A DNA stretch of 64,000 nt from G963923955 sp963923955 (GTDB lineage: Bacteria > Pseudomonadota > Gammaproteobacteria > Eutrophobiales > Eutrophobiaceae), in the NCBI GenBank assembly GCA_963923955.1, contig OZ000552.1, forward strand, positions 62,001 through 126,000, in the 5' to 3' direction. A model generated the notes under the pieces. It was given only the letters and a program-made list of their open reading frames with translations. It was not told the DNA's origin and ran no database searches. Both the position numbers and the translations under genes were made by a program. Shown here piece by piece: positions 56,901 through 64,000 of this stretch (position 1 is the first letter of the stretch; each line of letters begins with the position of its first letter).

Positions 56901-58517
56901 ATGAGCGAAGCAGTAATAGGCCGGGACGAAGTAATAGGAGCCCGCGCAGATCATCATGATCACAAGCCCACCGGCATCGGCCGCTGGCTGTTTTCCACCA
57001 ACCACAAAGACATCGGCACCATGTACCTGGTGTTTGCCTTGATCATGTTTTTCATCGGCGGCGCGATGGCGATGGTCATTCGCGCCGAGCTGTTCCAACC
57101 CGGCCTGCAGTATGTTGACCCGCAGTTTTTTAATTCGATGACCACCGTGCATGCCCTGGTGATGATCTTCGGTGCGGTGATGCCGGCCGGCGTGGGCTTG
57201 GCGAATTGGATGATCCCGATGATGATCGGCGCCCCGGACATGGCCCTGCCGCGCATGAACAACATGAGCTTCTGGATCCTGCCCTTTGCCTTTACCCTGC
57301 TGCTCTCCACGCTGTTCATGGAGGGCGGTGCGCCGGCCGGCGGCTGGACGATGTATCCGCCGCTGGTGTTGCAGACCCAGGACGCCTTTCCCTTTCTGAT
57401 CTTTGCAGTACATTTTCTCGGCATCTCCTCCATCATGGGCGCGATCAACATCATCGCAACCGTTTTCAACATGCGCGCCCCGGGCATGGGCTTCATGCAG
57501 CTGCCGCTGTTTGTCTGGACCTGGATCATCACCGCCTTCTTGTTGATTGCCGCACTGCCGGTACTGGCCGGTGGCGTTACCATGCTGTTGACGGACAAGT
57601 TCTTCGGCACCAGCTTTTTTGATGCAGCCGGCGGCGGCGACCCGGTCATGTTCCAGCATATCTTCTGGTTCTTCGGCCATCCGGAGGTGTATATCCTGAT
57701 TCTGCCGGCTTTTGGCATCGTCTCGCAGGTCATCCCCACCTTTGCGCGCAAGCCCTTGTTCGGCTATGCCTCGATGGTCTATGCCACCGCGGCGATTGCC
57801 TTCCTGTCCTTCTTCGTCTGGGCGCATCACATGTTCACCGTCGGCATGCCGCTCGCCGGCGAGTTGTTCTTTATGTATGCCACCATGTCGATTGCCGTGC
57901 CGACTGCGGTGAAGATATTTAACTGGGTGGCCACCATGTGGAAGGGCTCGATGACCTTTGAGACGCCGATGTTGTTTGCGGTGGCCTTCGTCATCTTATT
58001 TTCCGTGGGCGGCTTTACCGGCCTGATGATGGCCATCACCCCGGTGGACTTTCAATATCACGACACCTATTTCATCGTGGCGCATTTTCACTACGTGCTG
58101 GTGCCGGGCGCGGTCTTTGCGTTGTTTGCCGGCGTGTATTTCTGGATGCCGAAGTGGACTGGACACATGTATGACGAAGCCTTAGGTAAATGGCACTTCT
58201 GGCTGTCCACCATTTCCGTGAATGTGCTGTTTTTCCCGCAGCACTTTCTCGGCCTGGCCGGCATGCCGCGGCGCATCCCGGATTACAGCACCCAGTTCAC
58301 CGACTGGAATGTTGTCTCCAGCATCGGCGGCTTTGTCTTCGGCCTAAGCCAGCTGATCTTCGTCTGGGTGGTGATCAAGTGTGTGTATGCCGGAGACAAG
58401 GCGAGCGATGAGGTATGGGAGGATGCCCACGGCTTGGAGTGGACGCTGCCCTCCCCGCCGCCCTTCCACAGCTTTACCGAGCCGCCGGTAGTAACGGCAG
58501 CAACGGCGCACTCGTGA
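56901..58517 (+). CDS. coxA: Cytochrome c oxidase subunit I
   Basis: About 538 residues from ATG 56901, preceded by GAGG at good spacing; an in-frame ATG at 56856 overlaps the coxB stop. Twelve membrane helices, with HPEVYILILPAFG (CuB ligand and cross-linked Tyr), the HH pair in VWAHHMFTVG and heme ligands in HDTYFIVAHFHYVLV. Catalytic subunit that reduces oxygen and pumps protons. Confidence 0.97.
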   Translation: MSEAVIGRDEVIGARADHHDHKPTGIGRWLFSTNHKDIGTMYLVFALIMFFIGGAMAMVIRAELFQPGLQYVDPQFFNSMTTVHALVMIFGAVMPAGVGLANWMIPMMIGAPDMALPRMNNMSFWILPFAFTLLLSTLFMEGGAPAGGWTMYPPLVLQTQDAFPFLIFAVHFLGISSIMGAINIIATVFNMRAPGMGFMQLPLFVWTWIITAFLLIAALPVLAGGVTMLLTDKFFGTSFFDAAGGGDPVMFQHIFWFFGHPEVYILILPAFGIVSQVIPTFARKPLFGYASMVYATAAIAFLSFFVWAHHMFTVGMPLAGELFFMYATMSIAVPTAVKIFNWVATMWKGSMTFETPMLFAVAFVILFSVGGFTGLMMAITPVDFQYHDTYFIVAHFHYVLVPGAVFALFAGVYFWMPKWTGHMYDEALGKWHFWLSTISVNVLFFPQHFLGLAGMPRRIPDYSTQFTDWNVVSSIGGFVFGLSQLIFVWVVIKCVYAGDKASDEVWEDAHGLEWTLPSPPPFHSFTEPPVVTAATAHS

Positions 58518-58660
58518 ATATCAGCGTGGCAGAGCAAGAGCAAAACGAAGATCGGGCGGCCCAGGACAAGAGGGCGGCGGCGAATATCAAGCTGGCGGCA
58601 GCCCTCGGCGCGCTCTCAGTGGGCATATATCTTGTCTATATTCTCTGGAATTTTCTATAG
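58514..58660 (+). CDS. Small cytochrome oxidase assembly-type membrane protein
   Basis: 48 residues from GTG 58514, overlapping the coxA stop. A charged N-terminus (VAEQEQNEDRAAQDKRAA) is followed by one membrane helix (LAAALGALSVGIYLVYILWNFL). Small proteins of this type are often found between coxA and ctaG in proteobacteria and are annotated as oxidase small assembly proteins. Identified by position and shape. Confidence 0.7.
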   Translation: MNISVAEQEQNEDRAAQDKRAAANIKLAAALGALSVGIYLVYILWNFL

Positions 58661-58669
58661 GAGTCTATC

Positions 58670-59227
58670 TTGTCGAACATAACCCGGACGGCGGCGAAGT
58701 TAGGTCTGTTGGCCGTGGCCATGTTTGGCTTCGGCTACGCCATGGTGCCGCTATACAATGTATTTTGTGACATTACCGGCCTAAACGGCAAGACCGGCAG
58801 CATCAGTATCGATACGGCGGCGACGCTGGATGTTGATCCGAACCGGGTGATCGCAGTCGGCTTTGATACCAACACCCGCTCCCTACCCTGGGAGTTTCGC
58901 CCCTTGCAGGAGAAGGTCGAAGTCAGCCCCGGGCAGCTTGGCGAGGCCCGGTTTGTGATAGAAAACCAATCAACGCGGCCCATGGTGGGGCGGGCGATCC
59001 CCAGTGTTGCGCCAACGCAAGCCGCGGTCTATTTTAACAAGACAGAATGTTTCTGCTTCACCGAGCAGACCCTGCTGCCGGGCGAGCGCTTGGAGGTGCT
59101 GGTCAGGTTTGTCGTAGATACGAAGATGCCGCAGCGATTTTCCGCCCTGACTTTGTCATACACGTTTTTTGACATTACGGATAAGGTGGCAATCAGAGCG
59201 GCGGCGACAGAGAATGCCAAGATATAA
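58670..59227 (+). CDS. ctaG: Cytochrome c oxidase assembly protein CtaG (Cox11)
   Basis: 185 residues from TTG 58670, with AGGAG six bases before. N-terminal membrane anchor (about 10-28), then the Cox11 beta domain with the copper motif KTECFCFTEQTL and VPLYNVFCDITGLNGKTG. Delivers copper to CuB of subunit I. Confidence 0.95.
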   Translation: MSNITRTAAKLGLLAVAMFGFGYAMVPLYNVFCDITGLNGKTGSISIDTAATLDVDPNRVIAVGFDTNTRSLPWEFRPLQEKVEVSPGQLGEARFVIENQSTRPMVGRAIPSVAPTQAAVYFNKTECFCFTEQTLLPGERLEVLVRFVVDTKMPQRFSALTLSYTFFDITDKVAIRAAATENAKI

Positions 59228-59253
59228 TAAAGACCAACACATGAGGAAGAGAC

Positions 59254-60129
59254 ATGTCTGAAACCCAAGGCGCCTATTTTATCCCGGAGCCCAGCCCGTG
59301 GCCGGTGGTCGGTTCGCTGGCCCTGTTTCTGGCCTTTGCCGGCGCGGCCTTCATGTTAAATGAAACAAGCCCCGGCACGGTCATCCTGATCATCGGCCTG
59401 CTCGCCCTGGTCTATATGTTCTTCGGCTGGTTTGCCGAGGTCATCGGCGAGAGCCTGAAGGGCAATTATAACGAACAAGTGGACATCAGCTTTCGCTGGG
59501 GCATGGGCTGGTTCATCTTATCCGAGGTTATGTTCTTCGCCGCCTTCTTCGGTGCGCTGTATTATGCGCGCATCTACTCCGTGCCCTGGCTGGCGGGTGA
59601 CGGGACCGGCTTTTTTACCAACGAAGTCCTGTGGCCGGAGTTTGAGGCCAGCTGGCCCATGCACGTCATCCCCGATCTGGACAAGTACACCCAGTACAGC
59701 GAGATCGTGCCGGCCTGGGGCCTGCCGGCGCTGAATACGATCATCTTGTTAAGCAGCGGTGTTACTGTCACCCTTGCGCATTGGGCCTTGAAAGGCGGGC
59801 AGCGCACCGCGCTGTGCTGGTGGCTTGCAATCACCGCCGCCCTAGGCTTTCTCTTCGTCGGCTTACAAGCATGGGAATATGTTCATGCCCACCATGAGTT
59901 TGATCTCACATTGAACTCCGGCATCTATGGATCAACCTTTTATATGCTGACCGGCTTTCACGGCTTTCATGTCACCATGGGCGCAACAATGCTGCTGATC
60001 ATCCTGTTTCGTTCCATGAAGGGGCACTTCACCCCGCAGCATCACTTCGCCTTTGAGGGTGTCGCCTGGTATTGGCACTTTGTTGACGTGGTCTGGCTGG
60101 GGCTGTTTATCTTCGTCTATTGGCTATAA
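59254..60129 (+). CDS. coxC: Cytochrome c oxidase subunit III
   Basis: 291 residues with seven membrane helices; EVMFFAAFFGALYYAR and FYMLTGFHGFHVTMGATML with FEGVAWYWHFVDVVWLGLFIFVYWL are the family signatures. Stabilises the oxidase. Ends just before a strong terminator hairpin. Confidence 0.96.
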   Translation: MSETQGAYFIPEPSPWPVVGSLALFLAFAGAAFMLNETSPGTVILIIGLLALVYMFFGWFAEVIGESLKGNYNEQVDISFRWGMGWFILSEVMFFAAFFGALYYARIYSVPWLAGDGTGFFTNEVLWPEFEASWPMHVIPDLDKYTQYSEIVPAWGLPALNTIILLSSGVTVTLAHWALKGGQRTALCWWLAITAALGFLFVGLQAWEYVHAHHEFDLTLNSGIYGSTFYMLTGFHGFHVTMGATMLLIILFRSMKGHFTPQHHFAFEGVAWYWHFVDVVWLGLFIFVYWL

Positions 60130-60136
60130 CCGAAAA

Positions 60137-60409
60137 CTACTTTTCAGCATCAGGAAGGCGTTGCGCAGGCAGCGCCTTTTCTGTTTGCGCAGGCCCAAGA
60201 CCATGCGGCTTTATCAGGCCGGCGGCAAAGCCGATAAAGAGCAGGACGAACAGGGCAATGGACAGGGCAACGCGCACGGTCAGCGACTTGGCCATGCGGG
60301 TTGATTGGCCCTTGTCGTTGATCATGAAAAAGACGCTGAATGCGAGCGAGCAGATGATGGCGAACAACACCATGCCGATGAGGATTTTGAAGAGTACAGC
60401 TGCGGTCAT
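60137..60409 (-). CDS. DUF2909 twin-transmembrane protein
   Basis: 90 residues with two membrane helices (about 5-30 and 45-68) and a short tail. The family is found next to cytochrome oxidase genes, on the opposite strand between coxC and SURF1 as here, suggesting a link to the oxidase. The last twelve codons overlap the terminator hairpin. Confidence 0.85.
   Translation of the reverse strand: MTAAVLFKILIGMVLFAIICSLAFSVFFMINDKGQSTRMAKSLTVRVALSIALFVLLFIGFAAGLIKPHGLGPAQTEKALPAQRLPDAEK
60155..60188 (+). terminator. Rho-independent terminator after coxC
   Basis: AAGGCGTTGC (60155-60164) pairs fully (one G-T) with GCAGCGCCTT (60169-60178), tetraloop GCAG, followed by TTCTGTTT. It sits 25 bases after the coxC stop and lies within the 3' end of the opposing DUF2909 gene. 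Confidence 0.8.
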
Positions 60410-60496
60410 TATAAGGCCAGGCTTAAGTGAAATGAATCGCTACTATACTCTCTTTTCTCGCCATAAATAAGCCTTGATTAAGAGCGGAAAGACATT

Positions 60497-61267
60497 GTGC
60501 AGATCGCTAATTGGCAATTCAACCCCGGTCTTTGGCCGAGCGTGGCGGTGCTGCTGTTGTTGCCGCTGCTCGTGCGCTTAGGCTTCTGGCAGCTTGAGCG
60601 CGCCGAGCAGAAACAGATCATGCAGGAGCAATATCAACGGCGCAGCACGGGAGCCGCGGTAAATTTGAATGCGGCGCGCGGCGCCTTGGGCGAGGATCCG
60701 GCAAAGATGCAATGGCAACAGGCCATTGTGCGCGGCCGCTTTGATGCCGAGCCTATCTTCCTGCTTGATAATCAGGTCATGGGGCGCCGGGTGGGCTATT
60801 TTGTCTATGGCGTCTTTTCATTAGTAGATGAAGGGCGGAAAATTCTGGTCAATTATGGCTGGGTGCCGGTCGGGAGAGATCGCAGCAGGCCGCCGCTGAT
60901 TGCCCTGCCCGATGGCGAGCAGACCCTAAGCGGCCTTATAAAAAAGGCCCCGGCAACGGGGATCAAACTGGCCGCAACAGAAGAGGAAAATCTCGGAGAA
61001 GGGCTTTATCTGGTGCAGGAGATAGACTTGGAAGCCCTGGCGGCGGAGACGGGCTGGGCCTTGTTTCCTTATGTTCTGCGGCTGCCGGGGGCGGAACAAG
61101 AGTCGGCATCGAGCGCTTTTCTGCGCACCTGGCCAGCGCCGGGCTTTGGGAAGGAAAGGCATCTTGGCTATGCCTTTCAGTGGTTTGCGCTGGCAACGGC
61201 CCTGGCGATCATATACCTGGTGGTGAACCTAAAACGAGCAAAGCGCCCCGATGAAGAGCAAAGATGA
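60497..61267 (+). CDS. SURF1 family heme A insertion protein
   Basis: 256 residues from GTG 60497. Two membrane helices (about 12-28 and 232-248) flank a periplasmic domain; RLGFWQLERAEQK, LVNYGWVPVGRDRSRPP and HLGYAFQWFALA are SURF1 motifs. Helps hand heme A to subunit I. Overlaps the next gene by 17 bases. Confidence 0.93.
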   Translation: MQIANWQFNPGLWPSVAVLLLLPLLVRLGFWQLERAEQKQIMQEQYQRRSTGAAVNLNAARGALGEDPAKMQWQQAIVRGRFDAEPIFLLDNQVMGRRVGYFVYGVFSLVDEGRKILVNYGWVPVGRDRSRPPLIALPDGEQTLSGLIKKAPATGIKLAATEEENLGEGLYLVQEIDLEALAAETGWALFPYVLRLPGAEQESASSAFLRTWPAPGFGKERHLGYAFQWFALATALAIIYLVVNLKRAKRPDEEQR

Positions 61268-61865
61268 ACAAAGCACCGGACAGCAACACTATATCTTGAT
61301 CTTGCTATTGGTCGTCTGTGTCGGCCCGGTTGCCGGCTCCTGGTTGTTGGTCAATTTCACTGATATGGGCGAGAGGCGCGGCCAGGTCAACCACGGCGCC
61401 CTGATCCAGCCGCCGCGCCCACTGCCCAATCTTACCCTGTTTGACCCCGCACTAGGCACAGACAGTGCTACACTGCACGGCAAATGGAGCCTGGTCTATC
61501 TGCTCGGCGGCAGCTGCAATCAAGACTGCGAGCAGAACCTGTACAAGATGCGGCAGTTGGAACTGGCGACCGGCAAACATTCCCATCGGGTGCAGCGCGT
61601 CCTGTTCAGCTATGGGGGCGATAAGGCCGCCTTGTCTGCTGAGCGCATCAGGCCCTATGAGCGGCAGTTGATCGCCGCAGTAGGCCGGGGAGAACCCAAT
61701 GTGGCGCACTTCGCCCTTAGCGTGGGCGATCTGCCCTTACAGGCCGGGCGGCTGTATGTCGTTGACCCGTTGGGCAATTTGATGATGAGCTACGAGCAGG
61801 GGGCGGAGCCATCAGGCATCATTAGAGACCTAAAGCGTTTATTGAAGTATTCAAAGGTGGGCTGA
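61251..61865 (+). CDS. SCO1/SenC-like thioredoxin-fold membrane protein
   Basis: 204 residues: one N-terminal membrane anchor (about 13-35) and a thioredoxin-like domain with a C-x3-C pair, C89 and C93 in GGSCNQDCEQNLYKM, and DPLGNLMMSYEQG near the end. The cysteine pattern and place between SURF1 and ctaA suggest a copper or thiol role in CuA assembly. Its sequence is divergent from classical SCO, so the role is inferred. Confidence 0.8.
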   Translation: MKSKDEQSTGQQHYILILLLVVCVGPVAGSWLLVNFTDMGERRGQVNHGALIQPPRPLPNLTLFDPALGTDSATLHGKWSLVYLLGGSCNQDCEQNLYKMRQLELATGKHSHRVQRVLFSYGGDKAALSAERIRPYERQLIAAVGRGEPNVAHFALSVGDLPLQAGRLYVVDPLGNLMMSYEQGAEPSGIIRDLKRLLKYSKVG

Positions 61866-62851
61866 TGCTTGCATCCAGAAGCTTTTTTATCACATCGCTG
61901 CTTGCCACGGGCCTCGCCCTGATCGTTATTGTGCTGGGCGCCTATGTCCGCTTGTCGGATGCGGGCCTGGGCTGCCCCGACTGGCCGGGCTGTTATGGCG
62001 CCCTGATCGTGCCGGCCCAGGCCGTGGCCATCTCTGAAGCCAATGCGGCCTATCCGGACCGACCCCTGCACCAGGGCAAGGCCTGGAAGGAAATGCTGCA
62101 TCGTTATGTCGCCGGGGTCTTGGGCCTTTTGATCCTGTTTCTGGCAATACAGGCCTGGCGGCAGCGGCAATATGTCGTGCCGGCGAGCATACTGCTCGGC
62201 GCGGTGGTGTTTCAGTCGCTGCTGGGCATGTGGACGGTTACCTTGTTGTTAAAACCGGTGGTTGTCGTTGCGCACCTGCTGGGCGGGCTGACCATCTTAA
62301 GCCTGTTGTTCTGGCTGGTATTACGCCAGACTAGTACGCCCGGGCTGGCACAGCCGGGTTTTCTGCCCTGGGCGCTGCTGGGCCTGGGAACGATCATCGT
62401 GCAAATATCCTTAGGCGGCTGGACCAGCGCAAACTATGCGGCATTGGTCTGTCCGGAGTTCCCCACCTGCCGTGCCGGTGCTTGGTGGCCGCAGACGAAT
62501 TTTGCCGAGGGTTTTAGACTCTGGCGCGGCCTGGGCATTGATTATGAGGGCGGGGTGCTGGATGCGGGCGGGCGCTCGGCCATACATCTTAGCCACCGGC
62601 TCGGGGCGCTGCTCACCCTGCTCATCGTTGGCACCTTGTCCCTGCGCGCGATCCTTGTCCACGGCGGCGCCTTGCGGGTGGCGGGAATGGTTTCTTTAGG
62701 CGTGCTCCTGGTGCAGTTGGTATTGGGCATCGCCAATATATTACTGGTGTTGCCGCTGCCGGTTGCCGTTGCCCATAATGGCGTGGCGGCATTGTTGCTG
62801 TTGTCTATGGTGACGCTGCTGCATTATTCGCTTCCCCGAAGAGCGGTATAA
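61865..62851 (+). CDS. ctaA: Heme A synthase CtaA (Cox15)
   Basis: 328 residues with eight membrane helices. VRLSDAGLGCPDWPGCYG near the N-terminus, heme-ligand histidines in EMLHRYVAGVLG, VVVAHLLGGL and IHLSHRLGALL, and VAHNGVAALLL. Oxidises heme O to heme A. Coupled to the genes on both sides (1-base overlap). Confidence 0.95.
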   Translation: MLASRSFFITSLLATGLALIVIVLGAYVRLSDAGLGCPDWPGCYGALIVPAQAVAISEANAAYPDRPLHQGKAWKEMLHRYVAGVLGLLILFLAIQAWRQRQYVVPASILLGAVVFQSLLGMWTVTLLLKPVVVVAHLLGGLTILSLLFWLVLRQTSTPGLAQPGFLPWALLGLGTIIVQISLGGWTSANYAALVCPEFPTCRAGAWWPQTNFAEGFRLWRGLGIDYEGGVLDAGGRSAIHLSHRLGALLTLLIVGTLSLRAILVHGGALRVAGMVSLGVLLVQLVLGIANILLVLPLPVAVAHNGVAALLLLSMVTLLHYSLPRRAV

Positions 62852-62856
62852 TGACG

Positions 62857-63756
62857 ATGTCTGACAACAGCCTGTCGCTGATGGCCATGCCAAAGTGGCG
62901 CGACTATTTGGCGCTGTGCAAGCTCAAGATCGTCGGCCTGATTGTTTTTACCGCCATTGTCGGCATGGCGCTTTCCACGCCCGGCTTGCCGCCGCTCTCC
63001 GGCCTGGTCTTTGGTGCCTTAGGAATCGGCCTGGCTGCCGCCTCTGCCGCCACGATCAATCACATTGTCGATCAAAAGATCGATACCCTGATGCTGCGCA
63101 CAAAACACCGGCCCCTGGTACAAGAGAAGGTTTCGGTCGCCTCCGCCATGTGCCTTGCCTCTTTGCTTTGTGCTGCGTCAATGCTGATCTTGGGCCTCCT
63201 GGTGAACGTGCTGACGGCGGTCTTGACCCTGGTGTCGCTGGTGGGTTACGGCTTTGTCTATTCCATGTATCTAAAACGGGCCACGCCGCAGAATATCGTC
63301 ATCGGCGGGGCATCCGGCGCGGCCCCGCCGGTCCTGGGCTGGTGCGCGATTACCGGCACCCTGGAGCCGGACTCCCTATTGCTGTTCCTGATCGTCTTTG
63401 CCTGGACGCCGCCGCACTTCTGGACGCTGGCGATCTACCGCCGGCATGATTACGCCAATGCAGACATACCGATGCTGCCGGTAACGCACGGCCTTGCGTT
63501 CACGCGCCTGCACATACTGCTCTATACGATTGTGCTGTTTGTCGTCAGCCTGCTGCCCTTTGTGACCTACATGAGCGGTCTCGCCTATCTGCTGGGTGCT
63601 GTGTTCCTGGGCGGGATCTTTCTCTACTACGCAATAAGAATGCAGTTCGATCATGACGAGAAGCTGGCCTATCAGGGTTTTTCCTACTCAATCATCTATC
63701 TGATGGCCCTGTTTGCCCTGCTTCTTATCGATCACTACCTCTTGTTGTTTGCCTGA
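62857..63756 (+). CDS. ctaB: Protoheme IX farnesyltransferase CtaB (CyoE/Cox10)
   Basis: About 299 residues (ATG at 62851 or 62857), nine membrane helices, UbiA fold. Asp-rich motifs NHIVDQKIDTLMLRTKHRPL and RRHDYANADIPMLPV. Makes heme O, the substrate of CtaA. Completes the oxidase/heme A operon. Confidence 0.95.
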   Translation: MSDNSLSLMAMPKWRDYLALCKLKIVGLIVFTAIVGMALSTPGLPPLSGLVFGALGIGLAAASAATINHIVDQKIDTLMLRTKHRPLVQEKVSVASAMCLASLLCAASMLILGLLVNVLTAVLTLVSLVGYGFVYSMYLKRATPQNIVIGGASGAAPPVLGWCAITGTLEPDSLLLFLIVFAWTPPHFWTLAIYRRHDYANADIPMLPVTHGLAFTRLHILLYTIVLFVVSLLPFVTYMSGLAYLLGAVFLGGIFLYYAIRMQFDHDEKLAYQGFSYSIIYLMALFALLLIDHYLLLFA

Positions 63757-63972
63757 TGGTGGGCTATGCTTTGCTGTGTTGGGGGCAAAAGGCTGGGTGT
63801 CCGTAATTAAAAGATGGCGCGGAATCCTGACCCGCCAGGGCAGAAGTTCTTGCGCGAGGACTATTGCTGTGCGTAAAAACCATTAAATGCTGCCCGCCTT
63901 ATTGGCCTTATTATTGATAAACGAAAAAATTGCCCCCGCTAGTGTTTGTTCTGCGATTCATGGGAGGTGCGC
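63757..63972 (+). other. Intergenic region after ctaB
   Basis: 216 bases with no clear terminator or known RNA. The stretch 63895-63930 (TTATTGGCC through TTATTGATAAACG) is AT-rich and may contain the promoter for the next gene, but no convincing -35/-10 pair was found. Confidence 0.4.
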
Positions 63973-64000
63973 ATGAAAGAAGAGATCTTTTTGTCTGCCG
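63973..64000 (+). CDS. Start of an unidentified gene, partial
   Basis: ATG at 63973 with GGGAGG six bases upstream opens MKEEIFLSA and runs off the window. Too short to identify. Confidence 0.5.

Overview
The window is a contiguous piece of a GC-rich gammaproteobacterial chromosome that includes the replication-origin region. Evidence for the class is the gene order rpmH-rnpA-yidD-yidC-mnmE facing dnaA-dnaN-recF-gyrB, the rpoN-hpf-ptsN-rapZ-ptsO set, the kdsD-lptC-lptA-lptB set, bioBFCD, and the hisA-F-I-E-tatABC arrangement. The genes describe a Gram-negative aerobe with LPS transport, c-type cytochromes (full ccm set) and an aa3-type oxidase made with heme A. Genus cannot be fixed from the sequence alone.

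Layout: 1-1.9 kb, end of pal, cpoB, queC; 1.9-2.6 kb, murU-like gene; 2.6-3.0 kb, a strongly structured intergenic region; 3.0-6.8 kb, Na/Ca antiporter, kdsD, lptC, lptA, lptB; 6.9-8.4 kb, a type II restriction-modification pair; 8.6-15.5 kb, ccmIHGFEDCBA on the minus strand; 15.6-20.8 kb, rpoN, hpf, ptsN, rapZ, ptsO, mgtE; 20.9-22.8 kb, a second restriction-modification pair whose nuclease gene has shifted frames near its start; 22.9-29.9 kb, DUF2782 gene, polA, hisAFIE, tatABC; 30-32.4 kb, nnrU, rhodanese, ilvE, zinc-finger gene; 32.4-40.8 kb, a cell-surface glycan cluster (ELM1-like, GT4, sulfotransferase, methyltransferase broken at a G12 run, O-antigen ligase/polymerase, two GT9 genes, a Sel1 gene bracketed by inverted repeats); 40.8-51 kb, mnmE to gyrB with the origin; 51-55.6 kb, comF and bioBFCD; 55.8-63.8 kb, cytochrome oxidase and heme A operon; 63.97 kb, start of another gene.

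Points worth most attention: (1) a C22 run just upstream of rapZ and a G12 run that breaks the start of a glycan-cluster methyltransferase, both typical of slippage switches; (2) a restriction endonuclease gene in which three +1 shifts in its first 60 codons cancel out; (3) two parS-like sites inside recF and DnaA boxes between dnaA and dnaN; (4) two multi-hairpin intergenic elements (49-141 and 2650-2839) that could be structured RNAs; (5) insertion of R-M plus ccm genes between lptB and rpoN, which are usually neighbours; (6) a Sel1 gene flanked by inverted copies of a dispersed repeat and carrying an exact 129-bp internal duplication. No CRISPR array, tRNA, rRNA, prophage or transposase was seen.
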